Assembly: GCF_003206715.1 (NCBI RefSeq)
Contig: NZ_PZJU01000037.1
Coordinates: forward strand, 21,735 to 68,189
Direction of reading: 5' to 3'
Length of the DNA stretch: 46,455 nt
DNA from: Salinicola peritrichatus
Lineage (GTDB): Bacteria > Pseudomonadota > Gammaproteobacteria > Pseudomonadales > Halomonadaceae
Positions 8,390 to 19,131 of the stretch are shown one piece after another. Below the pieces are notes generated by a model. The model did not search any database, was not told where the DNA came from, and saw only the letters and a list, made by a program, of their open reading frames with translations. How positions within the stretch are numbered: the stretch's first letter is position 1; the number at the start of each line of letters is the position of its first letter. A program made the position numbers and the translations under genes.

Positions 8390-9343
8390 ATGAAGCCCAT
8401 CCTCAAATGGATGCTCCTGATGTTGTGCTCGTCGCTGGCGCTTGCCGGCTGCGGCCTGTTTCAAGATGGCAATTACTACGACCGTAACGACGAGTACCGC
8501 AACGCCAAGATGAGCGAGCCGTTGCAGTTGCCGGATTCGCGCAATCCGATCCGCTATCAGGATTCCATGCCGGTTCCGCAGGCCGATAGTGATTTCATGG
8601 CTTCCGAGGCCGACGGTGACGCACCGCGTCCCCAGCCTCTCGCGGCCAGTCAGGGCGACGACCAGCCCTACGTCGAGCTGCGCGAGGCGGGCAGCGAACG
8701 CTGGCTGCTGATCAACGCGGCACCGGCCAGCGTATGGCCGCGGTTGCAGGGCTTTGCCGTCGATCACGGCGTCAACACGACCGCCATCGATGCCGCCAAT
8801 GGCCGAATCCAGACCGCTCAGGGCGCTTTGAGCCTGCGTCAGGGACTGCGTAGCGGCACCAGCGAAGTGCGCTGTGACATCGGTGGCAGTGCGCAGTGTC
8901 TGAGCGCGGTCAAGGCTTATCTGGAAGCCAACGGCGGCGCGGACAGCGGTGTGTCGCTGGCGGCCCAGCCGCTCGACCAGAACGAGCGCGTCAAGTTGCT
9001 CAACCGTCAGGGGCACTGGCAGCTCGACCTGGCACTCGATGCCGAGCGCGCCTGGTCCGAGCTGCTCTATCAGTTGCAGAACTTCGACGCCGAGCGTTTG
9101 AAGCTGGTCGACCAGAATCGCAGTGCCGGTCAGTTCTACGTCGACTATCGCCCGCTCGATGCCGACAGCGGCGGCTGGTTCGACTGGTTCGGCGACGACA
9201 ATGACGGGTTCCAGCACTACCGCCTGCAGCTCGACTCCGATGCCGCCACGACTACGCTGACGGTCAGCGATCCCGATGGGGGCGAAGTACCGGGCGCCGC
9301 GGCGCGGGAGTTGCTCGACGCGATCGCGGCGACACTGCGCTGA
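8390..9343 (+). CDS. bamC: Outer membrane assembly lipoprotein BamC
   Basis: BamC is an accessory lipoprotein of the BAM complex, which folds beta-barrel proteins into the outer membrane. A lipoprotein signal sequence ends in the lipobox LAGC, with lipidated C21. Next comes an unstructured, Asp/Asn-rich segment of the type that binds BamD (around NYYDRNDEYRNAKMSEPLQLPD, residues 27-48, shown here in part), then two helix-grip-like domains (about 95-205 and 210-315). The context between dapA and purC matches other gammaproteobacteria. The stop TGA shares its last base with the next start (TGATG). Confidence 0.9.
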   Translation: MKPILKWMLLMLCSSLALAGCGLFQDGNYYDRNDEYRNAKMSEPLQLPDSRNPIRYQDSMPVPQADSDFMASEADGDAPRPQPLAASQGDDQPYVELREAGSERWLLINAAPASVWPRLQGFAVDHGVNTTAIDAANGRIQTAQGALSLRQGLRSGTSEVRCDIGGSAQCLSAVKAYLEANGGADSGVSLAAQPLDQNERVKLLNRQGHWQLDLALDAERAWSELLYQLQNFDAERLKLVDQNRSAGQFYVDYRPLDADSGGWFDWFGDDNDGFQHYRLQLDSDAATTTLTVSDPDGGEVPGAAARELLDAIAATLR

Positions 9344-10146
9344 TGGCGCAACCGTCGGCAGCAGGGCTGCGCTCCTCACCAGGGCTGCATTTCGCCTCGC
9401 TGGGCAGTGGCAGCAAGGGTAACGCGACGCTGGTCAGCGACGGCGAGACCCTAGTGCTGGTGGATTGCGGCTTCGGCGTGCGCGAGGCGGAAAAGCGTCT
9501 CGCGCGGCTCGGCGTCCACCCGCGGCAGCTTGCGGCGGTGCTGGTGACTCACGAGCACAGCGATCACATCACCGGGGTCGGCGCGCTGGCGCGGCGGCAC
9601 CAGTTGCCGGTCTATCTCAGCGCCGGCAGTTGGCTTTCCGGCAAGCTGGGCGAGGTACCCAGGCACGAGTTGCTGGTGCCCCAGGCGCGCTTCGCCATCG
9701 GCGGGCTGGAGATCGACCCGGTGACCGTGCCCCACGACGCCCGCGAGCCGATTCAGTTCTGTTTCCGCGCCCACGGTCGCCGCCTCGGCGTGCTGACCGA
9801 TCTGGGGCATCCGACGGCGCATGTGGTCGAGGCCTTCCGCGGCTGCGATGCGCTGTTCCTCGAATGCAATCACGATCCCCGCATGCTCGCCGAAGGGCCT
9901 TATCCGCCCTATCTCAAGCGCCGGGTCGCCGGCCGCTGGGGGCATCTGGCCAACGGCCAGGCGGCCGAGCTGCTGCGTCAATTGGGGCTCGATCGGCTGC
10001 AGCGGATTGTCTGCTCGCATCTGTCGGAGCAAAATAACCACCCCGAGCTGGCGCTGGCGGCCCTGGTGCCACTGCTCGACGGCGATGAATCACGGCTGCT
10101 GGTCTCGGCACAGGACCGGGGAACCGATTGGCAGCACGTCGCGTGA
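9343..10146 (+). CDS. Metallo-beta-lactamase-fold hydrolase (VicX/YycJ-like)
   Basis: This cytoplasmic hydrolase of 267 residues has the binuclear zinc motif THEHSDH at 69-75 (H70, H72, D74, H75), an upstream GSGSKGNATLV loop near 21-31 and the later ligands in LTDLGHPT and CSHLSEQN. The GSGS(K/S)GN N-terminus and CSHLS motif are typical of the YycJ/VicX group, thought to act on phosphodiester or nucleic-acid substrates, but the true substrate is not established. It is translationally coupled to bamC by a one-base overlap and precedes purC, as in Pseudomonas. Confidence 0.87.
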   Translation: MAQPSAAGLRSSPGLHFASLGSGSKGNATLVSDGETLVLVDCGFGVREAEKRLARLGVHPRQLAAVLVTHEHSDHITGVGALARRHQLPVYLSAGSWLSGKLGEVPRHELLVPQARFAIGGLEIDPVTVPHDAREPIQFCFRAHGRRLGVLTDLGHPTAHVVEAFRGCDALFLECNHDPRMLAEGPYPPYLKRRVAGRWGHLANGQAAELLRQLGLDRLQRIVCSHLSEQNNHPELALAALVPLLDGDESRLLVSAQDRGTDWQHVA

Positions 10147-10236
10147 CGCTACCCGTTGCGTCGCTTCAGACATCGCTAAGTTTTCATACTCAAGAATCAG
10201 CTGCCCCGACGGGGCCGCGACGCGGAGACAGCCCCC

Positions 10237-10950
10237 ATGCACAAACGCGACCTTCTCTATGCCGGCAAGGCCAAGTCGGTCTACCTGAGTGACGACCCGC
10301 AGCGGCTGGTGCTGCATTTCCGCGACGATACCAGCGCTTTCGACGGCAAGAAGAAGGAGGCGCTGGCACGCAAGGGCTTGGTCAACAACCAGTTCAACGC
10401 CTTCATCATGGGCAAGCTCCAGGCGGCGGGGATTCCGACCCATTTCGAGCAGTTGCTCTCCGATACCGAGTGCGTGGTCAAGAAGCTCGAGATGATCCCG
10501 GTCGAATGCGTGGTGCGCAATCTGGCCGCCGGTGGTCTGGTGCGCCGCCTCGGCGTCGAGGAGGGCATCGCATTGAACCCGCCGACCTTCGAGCTGTTCT
10601 TGAAGAACGACGAAAAGGGCGACCCGATGATCAACGAGTCGCTGGCTGAAACCTTCGGCTGGGCGACGCCCGAGCAGTTGGCGACGATGAAGTCGCTGAC
10701 CTTCCGCGTCAACGAGGTGCTCAAGCAGCTGTTCCTCGATGCCGGCATGCTGCTGGTCGACTACAAGCTCGAGTTCGGCGTGTTCGACGGCGAAGTCGTC
10801 CTCGGCGATGAGTTCTCGCCCGATGGCTGCCGTCTGTGGGACGCCGAAACGCGGGAAAAGATGGACAAGGACCGCTTCCGACAGGGACTGGGCGGCGTGA
10901 TCGAGGCTTACGAGGAAGTGGGGCGTCGGCTGGGGATCACGTTCGGCTAA
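10237..10950 (+). CDS. purC: Phosphoribosylaminoimidazole-succinocarboxamide synthase
   Basis: PurC joins aspartate to CAIR with ATP, giving SAICAR in purine synthesis. The N-terminal nucleotide-binding motif [15 protein letters not shown], the SAFDGKKKE block, the VVRNLAAGG strand and the C-terminal [12 protein letters not shown] motif are all present in order. The 237 residues match the family. It lies 90 bp after the MBL hydrolase, leaving space for its own promoter, and is followed by a strong terminator. Confidence 0.96.
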   Translation: MHKRDLLYAGKAKSVYLSDDPQRLVLHFRDDTSAFDGKKKEALARKGLVNNQFNAFIMGKLQAAGIPTHFEQLLSDTECVVKKLEMIPVECVVRNLAAGGLVRRLGVEEGIALNPPTFELFLKNDEKGDPMINESLAETFGWATPEQLATMKSLTFRVNEVLKQLFLDAGMLLVDYKLEFGVFDGEVVLGDEFSPDGCRLWDAETREKMDKDRFRQGLGGVIEAYEEVGRRLGITFG

Positions 10951-10989
10951 GGCGCTTGTTCTTGCGGTGCTTGTCCTGACCGATACCGG

Positions 10990-11022
10990 AAGCCCCGACA
11001 GCCGAGCTGTCGGGGCTTCTTC
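10990..11022 (+). terminator. Rho-independent terminator after purC
   Basis: A perfect 13-bp stem, AAGCCCCGACAGC (10990-11002) and GCTGTCGGGGCTT (11006-11018), closes on a three-base loop. The stem is followed by CTTC. It lies 40 bp after the purC stop and separates purC from the convergent ppiA. Confidence 0.85.
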
Positions 11023-11067
11023 ATGTGCAACGGCGGCAACAGCGAAACCCAGGCCGATGCGGCGCTG

Positions 11068-11634
11068 TCAGTCGACCCGCTCGGCACCGAGAATGGCGAT
11101 CGGTTCGCGCGGTACGTCGGCATGCGGCCCCTGGCGTCCGGTCGGCACCTCGGCGATGGCGTCGACCACATCCATTCCCGAGACGACGTGGCCGAATACA
11201 GTATAGCCCGGAGTGTAGAGATCGCGATAATCGAGCGCGGCGTTGTCGACCAGATTGATGAAGAACTGGCTGGTGGCCGAATCGGGATTGGCGGTCCGCG
11301 CCATGGCGATCGTCCCGCGGGTATTCTTCAGGCCGCTCTTCTCCAGGGCGATGGGGTCATGCGTCTGTCTGGGTTCGAGTTCGGCGCTCATGCCGCCGCC
11401 CTGGATCATGAAGCCGGGAATCACGCGGTGGAACACGGTATCCGCATAGAAACCTTCGCCGACGTAGCGCAGGAAGTTCTTCACCGTGTTCGGCGCCGCC
11501 TGGGCATCGAGTTCGATCTCGATGTCGCCCTGGCTGGTTGCCAGGCGCACATGGGGATGATCCGCATCCGCCAGCGCCGGCAGGGCGACCAGAGACAGGG
11601 TAATCAGACCCAGGCACCATAGCGACTTCAGCAT
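11068..11634 (-). CDS. ppiA: Periplasmic peptidyl-prolyl cis-trans isomerase (cyclophilin)
   Basis: This cyclophilin speeds cis-trans isomerisation of proline peptide bonds in exported proteins. A signal peptide (residues 1-22, ending LPALA) precedes the cyclophilin domain, which has the active-site block FHRVIPGFMIQGGG (arginine in FHRV), then the substrate-groove regions MARTANPDSATSQFFINL and VFGHVVSGMDVVDAI. The signal peptide argues for the periplasmic PpiA form, not cytoplasmic PpiB. It converges with purC, and trmO lies upstream in the same direction. Confidence 0.9.
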   Translation of the reverse strand: MLKSLWCLGLITLSLVALPALADADHPHVRLATSQGDIEIELDAQAAPNTVKNFLRYVGEGFYADTVFHRVIPGFMIQGGGMSAELEPRQTHDPIALEKSGLKNTRGTIAMARTANPDSATSQFFINLVDNAALDYRDLYTPGYTVFGHVVSGMDVVDAIAEVPTGRQGPHADVPREPIAILGAERVD

Positions 11635-11689
11635 CGAAATACTCCAGATAATCGTCGGGAAGACAGCCTAGCCGGAACGCTCGGCCGTG

Positions 11690-12475
11690 TCATCGGCGTT
11701 CGACCGCTTCGACCATGAGTTCGGTTTCACCGTCGCGCTCGACGGCGCGAAAACGCACGTTCACATCCCGCAGGAAGATACCGTACTCGCGTGACGTATC
11801 GTGATAGGCGGGGCGGGGATCCTGCGTCAGCACCTCTCCGATCAGACGAGTCAGCGTCTGACCGTCGGGATGCTCGGCCAGCGCGCGAACGGCATCGGCG
11901 CTGAACGAGACCGGGCACGCCGGCGGGGCTGCCGGTGCGAATCCGGCGCGGGCCTCCGGTCGCGATTCCGCCCAGGGCAGATAGGGCTTGATGTCGAGGA
12001 TCGGTGTCGCGTCGCTCAGATCGTGGCCGCGCAGGTGCAGCTTCACTCTGCTGCGATGCTTCTCGAGCCGGGAGCCGGCGATGGGAAGCGCCGCCGGAGT
12101 CGGCCGCGGGCTGGACTCGATATTCACCAGTTCGACCAGCGAGAGCCCCAGACGGTTGGGCCGATGCGTGCTGCGGCTGGCGAAAACGCCGATGCGCCGG
12201 TTACCGCCGAGCCGTGGCGGACGCACCCGTGGCGACCAGCGAGTCGGGCTGCGGTCGAAGACGAAGGTGAGCCAGAGATGGCTGAAGGTGTCGAGCCCTT
12301 CCACCGTTTGCGGATCGTCGAACGCCGAATCGAGATAGACGATCGCCCGCGCCGTCGGGGCCAGACCGGGCTGGCGGGGGATACCGAACTTGTCGGGATA
12401 GTCGCTCGAGACATGGCCGATCGCGGAGAGAGAGAAGGCGTCGATGGCCTCGAAATCGGTGGCGGAGGTCTTCAA
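11690..12475 (-). CDS. trmO: tRNA (adenine(37)-N6)-methyltransferase TrmO
   Basis: TrmO (formerly TsaA/YaeB, UPF0066) methylates N6 of t6A37 in tRNA-Thr using S-adenosylmethionine. Recognised blocks include IGHVSSDYPDKFGIPRQPGL near the N-terminus, LDTFSHLWLTFVFD, and GVFASRSTHRPNRLGLSLV, with the conserved FASRSxxRPNxLG signature. The C-terminal domain contains a PYLPWAES motif. The start is uncertain: no ATG fits, the frame is open to a TTG at 12541, and I choose TTG 12475 because TrmO proteins begin only a few residues before IGxxxS. The gene diverges from the ARD-like gene. Confidence 0.87.
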   Translation of the reverse strand: MKTSATDFEAIDAFSLSAIGHVSSDYPDKFGIPRQPGLAPTARAIVYLDSAFDDPQTVEGLDTFSHLWLTFVFDRSPTRWSPRVRPPRLGGNRRIGVFASRSTHRPNRLGLSLVELVNIESSPRPTPAALPIAGSRLEKHRSRVKLHLRGHDLSDATPILDIKPYLPWAESRPEARAGFAPAAPPACPVSFSADAVRALAEHPDGQTLTRLIGEVLTQDPRPAYHDTSREYGIFLRDVNVRFRAVERDGETELMVEAVERR

Positions 12476-12640
12476 GAGGAGAAATTCCGTAACGGTGCCA
12501 TACTGTGACCGGATGCGTTTCCTTCGCTCGCAGCATACCAAGGGAAGGTGGTTCGGCCCACGGTCGCGTGGGGCGGATGCGGTTTCGACGAAGGCGGCGC
12601 AACGTGATCGGTATGCCGAACGACCAGGGAGAGGTTCGAG

Positions 12641-13201
12641 ATGAGTTTCCTACATGTCTATCACGAGGCCGATGGCGATCAATCGCTGTTGATGACCCAG
12701 GACCCCGAACGTATCGGGCTGGAGCTGGTGGCCAACCAGATTCAGTTTCGTCGTTATACGTTGCCGCCATTGATGCCGAGCGCCACCGCCGACGCCGTAC
12801 TCGACCAGCACGCGGCGATCATCGACGAGCTCTGCCAGCTCAGCGGCTGCCGGCGTGTCGAGCTGCGCGGCATGAGTCCGGTCTATCCCGATGGCGACCT
12901 GCGACGCGAGCTGCTTTCCACCGAATCTCGCAGTGCCAGCGAGAACTGGCACCTGTTCCTGCACGGTCAGGCGATCTTCTACCTGCATTTGGGCTACCGT
13001 GTCTATGTCGTCGGTTGCGAGCGCGGCGACCTGATCTCGATTCCGGCGAACGTGCCGCACTGGTTCGACATGGGACCGCAGCCGGATTTCGTGACCTTGA
13101 GTTTGAGCAATGTCGAGTCGCATCATCTAGCCGAGACGACCAGCGATATCGCACAGCGTTTTCCACGCTTCGAGGCGCTGGTCGGCGACGCTGCGGCGTG
13201 A
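12641..13201 (+). CDS. Acireductone dioxygenase-like cupin lacking metal ligands
   Basis: The sequence is clearly of the acireductone dioxygenase (ARD/MtnD) family: 186 residues, a cupin core with GDLISIPANVPHWFDMG at 129-145 and a C-terminal RFPRFEAL. ARD binds Fe or Ni through H96, H98, E102 and H140 (Klebsiella numbering, motif HxHxxxE then H). Here the colinear positions are S96, S98, N102 and H140, in ESRSASENWHLF, so three of four ligands are gone. Normal ARD chemistry on the methionine salvage intermediate is therefore unlikely. Possible readings are a pseudoenzyme, a non-metal cupin or a binding/regulatory protein. A purine-rich site precedes ATG 12641; a GNAT gene follows after 39 bp. 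No other methionine-salvage gene is nearby. Confidence 0.8.
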   Translation: MSFLHVYHEADGDQSLLMTQDPERIGLELVANQIQFRRYTLPPLMPSATADAVLDQHAAIIDELCQLSGCRRVELRGMSPVYPDGDLRRELLSTESRSASENWHLFLHGQAIFYLHLGYRVYVVGCERGDLISIPANVPHWFDMGPQPDFVTLSLSNVESHHLAETTSDIAQRFPRFEALVGDAAA

Positions 13202-13240
13202 GCGGAATGCGCCGCCCTCATCGATCCAGGAGAGCGCACG

Positions 13241-13723
13241 ATGCTTGAGCGTACCCGTTTTCGCGAAGCCCTGCCGCGCGATGCCGCGGATCAGGCCGAA
13301 GTGTTCCATCACGCCGTGATGGAAGGCGCTTCCAGCCATTACAGCCTGGCCCAGCGCGAGGCCTGGGCGGCGGCATTGCCTCGAACCGCCGAGGCATGGA
13401 TGGCGCGTCAGGCACTCTATCCCACCTTGGTCGCCGAGTGCGACGGCCACTGTATCGGCTTCTGCGAGCGAGACGCCACGGAAGGACGCATCGAAACGCT
13501 CTACGTCTGGCCCTCCGTCGCGCGTCAGGGCATCGGCTCGCAGTTGCTGGCGCTCACGCTGGCGGCGTTGCGCGAGGCTGGGCATGAGTCGATCACCATC
13601 GACGCCAGCCTGGTGCTGGCGCCGAGTCTGCTGGCGCGTGGCTGGTCGCAGGTCGCGGAGGATTGGGTCGAGCGCCACGGCGAGCGTCTGCCACGGGTGA
13701 GATTGCATTACATTCCGCAGTAA
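13241..13723 (+). CDS. GNAT-family N-acetyltransferase
   Basis: A 160-residue GNAT domain protein. The acetyl-CoA binding motif A is visible as LYVWPSVARQGIGSQLLALTL around residues 87-107 (RQGIGS is the R/Q-x-x-G-x-G/A signature), followed by the motif B region ending in LLARGWS. The substrate cannot be predicted. AGGAGAG lies just upstream of the ATG. It follows the ARD-like gene by 39 bp in the same direction, so the two may be cotranscribed, and precedes the HxlR regulator by 46 bp. Confidence 0.83.
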   Translation: MLERTRFREALPRDAADQAEVFHHAVMEGASSHYSLAQREAWAAALPRTAEAWMARQALYPTLVAECDGHCIGFCERDATEGRIETLYVWPSVARQGIGSQLLALTLAALREAGHESITIDASLVLAPSLLARGWSQVAEDWVERHGERLPRVRLHYIPQ

Positions 13724-13761
13724 CAAGCGCTTTTCCCGCCGGACGGAATCCGTTAAAGTCG

Positions 13762-13776
13762 CTTTCATTATGAAAG
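13762..13776. promoter_or_regulatory. Palindrome overlapping the hxlR-family start codon
   Basis: CTTTCAT-T-ATGAAAG is a perfect 7-bp inverted repeat around one central base, and the ATG of the regulator lies within it (13770-13772). No Shine-Dalgarno sequence precedes the ATG. The position suggests an autoregulatory operator, and possibly a short-leader or leaderless transcript. Confidence 0.5.
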
Positions 13777-14345
13777 TGAGTAAGGGCATCGAATTCTGCC
13801 CGATCGCCCGTGCGCTGGAATGCGTCGGCGACAGCTGGACGCTATTGATCGTGCGTGACGCATTGCAGGGCGCGACGCGTTTCGATCAGTTCCAGCGCGA
13901 TCTGGGCATCGCTTCCAACATGCTGACCCGCCGTCTCGACCGCATGGTCGCCAATGGATTGTTCGAGAAGCGTCGTTACCAGACGCGCCCACCGCGTTTC
14001 GAGTATCGCCTGACCGAGAAAGGGCGCGCTCTGGCGCCGGTGATTCTCACGCTCTATCAGTGGGGGGAGCATCACCTGCCGATCGAAGCCCGGGGTCAAT
14101 GGCTCGTTCATCGGCTGACACGGCAACCGATCGAACCGACTCTCCATGACGGCCGGCAGGGTGGCCCGCTCGATCTGGGCGACGTCAGACTCGTACCCGG
14201 ACCCGATGCCACGCCGGCGATTCGCCTGCGTGCCGAACGCATGCAGGCGGCATTCGAGAACGCCTGCGCTTTTTCCGCCAGCCCCGACGACACGCCGGCC
14301 GACTCCGAGCCCGCCTGCGGGGACTGGCACCCGATCAACGACTGA
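13770..14345 (+). CDS. HxlR-family winged-helix transcriptional regulator
   Basis: The N-terminal 105 residues form an HxlR-type MarR-like winged-helix domain: CPIARALECVGDSWTLLIVRDAL, then FDQFQRDLGIASNMLTRRLDRM as the recognition region and RFEYRLTEKGRAL as the wing. C10 sits in the place of the redox-sensing cysteine found in some HxlR proteins. The remaining 85 residues are an extension with no motif I recognise, making it longer (191 residues) than a typical 110-130 residue HxlR protein. Its start lies within a palindrome. fabF-like gene 14358 follows after 12 bp and is probably in the same transcript. Confidence 0.87.
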   Translation: MKVSKGIEFCPIARALECVGDSWTLLIVRDALQGATRFDQFQRDLGIASNMLTRRLDRMVANGLFEKRRYQTRPPRFEYRLTEKGRALAPVILTLYQWGEHHLPIEARGQWLVHRLTRQPIEPTLHDGRQGGPLDLGDVRLVPGPDATPAIRLRAERMQAAFENACAFSASPDDTPADSEPACGDWHPIND

Positions 14346-14357
14346 AAGGACAATGTC

Positions 14358-15614
14358 ATGCGACGTATCGTAGTGACTGGCATGGGCATCCTCTCGCCGC
14401 TCGGTTGCGGCGTCGAGACGGTATGGCAACGACTGCTGGCGGGCGCCTCCGGGCTGCGTCGGCTACCGGCCGAGACCGTCGAGGGGCTGGCCGCCGGCGT
14501 TGGCGGCCCGGTGCCGACCATCGAGGAAGACAGCGCCGGCTTCGATCCCGATGCCACCATCGATCCCAAGGAGCGGCGCAAGATGGACCGCTTCATTCAG
14601 ATGGCGGTGGTCGCGGCGCAGGAAGCGCTGACCCAGGCCAACTGGGTTCCGCAGACGGAAGCCGAGAAGGAGCGCACCGCGACCCTGATCGGCTCCGGCA
14701 TCGGCGGCTTTCCGGCAATCGCCGAGGCGGTCCGCACCGTCGACAGCCGTGGCCCGCGCCGGCTGTCGCCGTTCACCATTCCCTCGTTTCTCGCCAACCT
14801 CGCCTGTGGCCAGGTCTCCATCCGGCATGGTTTCAAGGGACCGTTGGCCGCGCCGGTGACCGCTTGTGCCGCCGGCCTGCAGGCGATCGGCGACGCCGCC
14901 CGCATGATCCATGCCGGCGAGGCCGATATCGCCCTGTGCGGCGGCAGCGAGGCGTGCATCGATCGCGTCAGTCTCGGTGGCTTCGCCGCCGCCAAGGCGT
15001 TGTCGACGCACTTCAACGACACGCCGGAGCAGGCTTCCAGGCCGTTCGACCAGGCCCGCGACGGTTTCGTGATGGGCGAGGGCGCGGGGCTGATCGTGAT
15101 CGAGACGCTCGAGCACGCCCAGGCCAGGGGCGCGACGCCGATCGCCGAGCTGGTCGGCTACGGCACCACCTCCGACGCCTATCACATGACCGCCGGCCCC
15201 GAGGATGGCGACGGCGCCGCTCGCGCCATGCGGATCGCACTGCGACAGGCGGGGCTGGAGGCATCCGACATTCAGCACCTCAATGCCCATGCCACCTCGA
15301 CGCCGGTAGGCGATCGTGGCGAACTCGCGGCCATTCACCGTCTGTTCGGTGAGCATTCGCCGGCGATCAGCGCGACCAAGGCGGCCACTGGCCATCTGCT
15401 CGGCGCGGCCGGTGGCGTCGAGGCGATCTTTACGCTGCTGGCGCTGCGCGATCAGACCGCTCCATTGACGCGCAACTACACCGATCCCGATCCGCTGGCG
15501 GCGGACCTGGACGTGGTTCACGGCGAGTCGCGCAAGATATCGATGGAACACGCCATCTGTAACGGCTTCGGTTTTGGTGGCGTCAACGCCAGCGTGATCT
15601 TCAAGCGGTTCTGA
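14358..15614 (+). CDS. fabF: 3-oxoacyl-ACP synthase II (FabF-type)
   Basis: The enzyme condenses malonyl-ACP with acyl-ACP in fatty-acid elongation. The Cys-His-His triad is intact: C170 in VTACAAGLQAIG, H311 in NAHATSTPVGD and H346 in KAATGHLLGAAGG. The 418-residue length and the N-terminal RRIVVTGMGILSPLG fit FabF. The position beside an HxlR regulator, away from fabD/fabG/acpP, suggests this may be a second FabF-like enzyme used under specific conditions; that is inference. AAAGGA lies before the ATG. A hairpin and a palindromic repeat follow the stop. Confidence 0.88.
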   Translation: MRRIVVTGMGILSPLGCGVETVWQRLLAGASGLRRLPAETVEGLAAGVGGPVPTIEEDSAGFDPDATIDPKERRKMDRFIQMAVVAAQEALTQANWVPQTEAEKERTATLIGSGIGGFPAIAEAVRTVDSRGPRRLSPFTIPSFLANLACGQVSIRHGFKGPLAAPVTACAAGLQAIGDAARMIHAGEADIALCGGSEACIDRVSLGGFAAAKALSTHFNDTPEQASRPFDQARDGFVMGEGAGLIVIETLEHAQARGATPIAELVGYGTTSDAYHMTAGPEDGDGAARAMRIALRQAGLEASDIQHLNAHATSTPVGDRGELAAIHRLFGEHSPAISATKAATGHLLGAAGGVEAIFTLLALRDQTAPLTRNYTDPDPLAADLDVVHGESRKISMEHAICNGFGFGGVNASVIFKRF

Positions 15615-15629
15615 CCGGGCTTCGCCCGG
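15615..15629 (+). terminator. Short hairpin directly after fabF-type gene
   Basis: CCGGGC (15615-15620), a TTC loop and GCCCGG (15624-15629) begin at the base after the stop codon. No T-run follows, so it may be a weak terminator or an mRNA end-protecting stem. Confidence 0.4.
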
Positions 15630-15642
15630 AGCTGTAAGCCAT

Positions 15643-15784
15643 AAGAGCGGCGCTTTGCGCCTGGAAGTTTGAAGAAAAGGCAAGGTCAAAAGCTGAGACT
15701 GAACTCCCAGCGATTCAATGGGGTTCGATTTGGCTTTTGCTTTTCCTTACAACTTACAGCTTCCAGGCGCGAAGCGCCGCTCTT
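15643..15784. repeat. Family C palindromic element, copy C1
   Basis: A 142-bp element between the convergent fabF-type and SDR genes. The arms (15643-15667 and 15760-15784) are 25-bp inverted repeats with one mismatch, built around AGCGGCG...CGCCTGGAAG. The interior contains TGAAGAAAAGGCAAGGTC followed by AAAAGC, which recurs in copy C2 at 20164. The interior is noticeably richer in A and T than the surrounding genes. Confidence 0.82.
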
Positions 15785-15805
15785 TCCGCTTACTGACCCG
15801 GAGGG

Positions 15806-16600
15806 TCAGGCCATCGTATCGACGATCCCGCCTTCGACGCGCATCGCCGCGCCGGTGGTGGCGCTGGCCTGGGGCGAGGCGAGGTAGACGCAGAGATTGG
15901 CGACTTCGTCGACATCGGCGACACGCTGGATGATCGAGGAGGGGCGGTTCTCCTTGACGAAGTTGGCTTCGGCCTCGGCCTCGCTGATGCCCCGCTGCTT
16001 GGCGATGTCGGCGATCATCTTGCCCACGCCTTCGGACTTGGTCGGCCCGGGCAGCACCGCGTTGACCGTGACCCGGGTGCCCGTCAGCACCTTGGCCAGC
16101 CCGCGTGAAATCGACTGCACGGCGCTCTTGGTCATGCCGTAGTGGACCATCTCGGGCGGGATGTTGAGCGCGGACTCGCTCGACAGGAACTGGATCCGAC
16201 CCCAGTTCCGCTGCTTCATGCCCTGAGCGTAATGGCGCGACAAGCGCACGGCGCTCATCACATTGACATCGAAGAACTGCTGCCACTCTTCGTCGCTGAT
16301 CTCGAAGAAATCCCTGGGCTCGAAGATGCCGACGTTGTTGATCAGGATGTCGCAGGAAGGCTTCTGTCCGATCAACAGGCGGCAGCCCTCGGCAGTGCCC
16401 AGATCGGCAGCGACGCCATCCACGGAGGCGCTCGGCAGCTCGTGCCTGAGTGTCGCGACCGCCGCGTCGACTCGGGGCCGGGTACGCCCGGTCACGGTGA
16501 CGCCGGCGCCGGCATTGGCCAGTCCCTTGGCGATGGCCAACCCGATGCCCGCGGTGGAGCCGGTGATGATGGCGGTCTTGCCCGACAGATCGATCTTCAT
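15806..16600 (-). CDS. Short-chain dehydrogenase/reductase (SDR)
   Basis: A classical SDR of 264 residues. The NAD(P)-binding motif TGSTAGIG lies at 13-20, NNVG at 88-91 (with V in place of the usual A), the catalytic serine in LSSES near 141, and the YxxxK pair as Y154 and K158. The C-terminus has the substrate-loop sequence VLPGPTKSEG. The substrate is not identifiable. The frame is open to 16693, but ATG 16600 has AGGAGAACC upstream and gives the usual SDR length. It is transcribed away from the arginine succinyltransferase operon. Confidence 0.88.
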   Translation of the reverse strand: MKIDLSGKTAIITGSTAGIGLAIAKGLANAGAGVTVTGRTRPRVDAAVATLRHELPSASVDGVAADLGTAEGCRLLIGQKPSCDILINNVGIFEPRDFFEISDEEWQQFFDVNVMSAVRLSRHYAQGMKQRNWGRIQFLSSESALNIPPEMVHYGMTKSAVQSISRGLAKVLTGTRVTVNAVLPGPTKSEGVGKMIADIAKQRGISEAEAEANFVKENRPSSIIQRVADVDEVANLCVYLASPQASATTGAAMRVEGGIVDTMA

Positions 16601-16624
16601 GAGGGTTCTCCTTGCCTTCGGTAA

Positions 16625-19130
<2,506 letters not shown>

Positions 19131-19131
<1 letters not shown>

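Noticed and set aside
12476-12541. Longer trmO start at TTG 12541
   Set aside because: No ribosome binding site, and it adds 22 residues not found before the conserved TrmO N-terminus.
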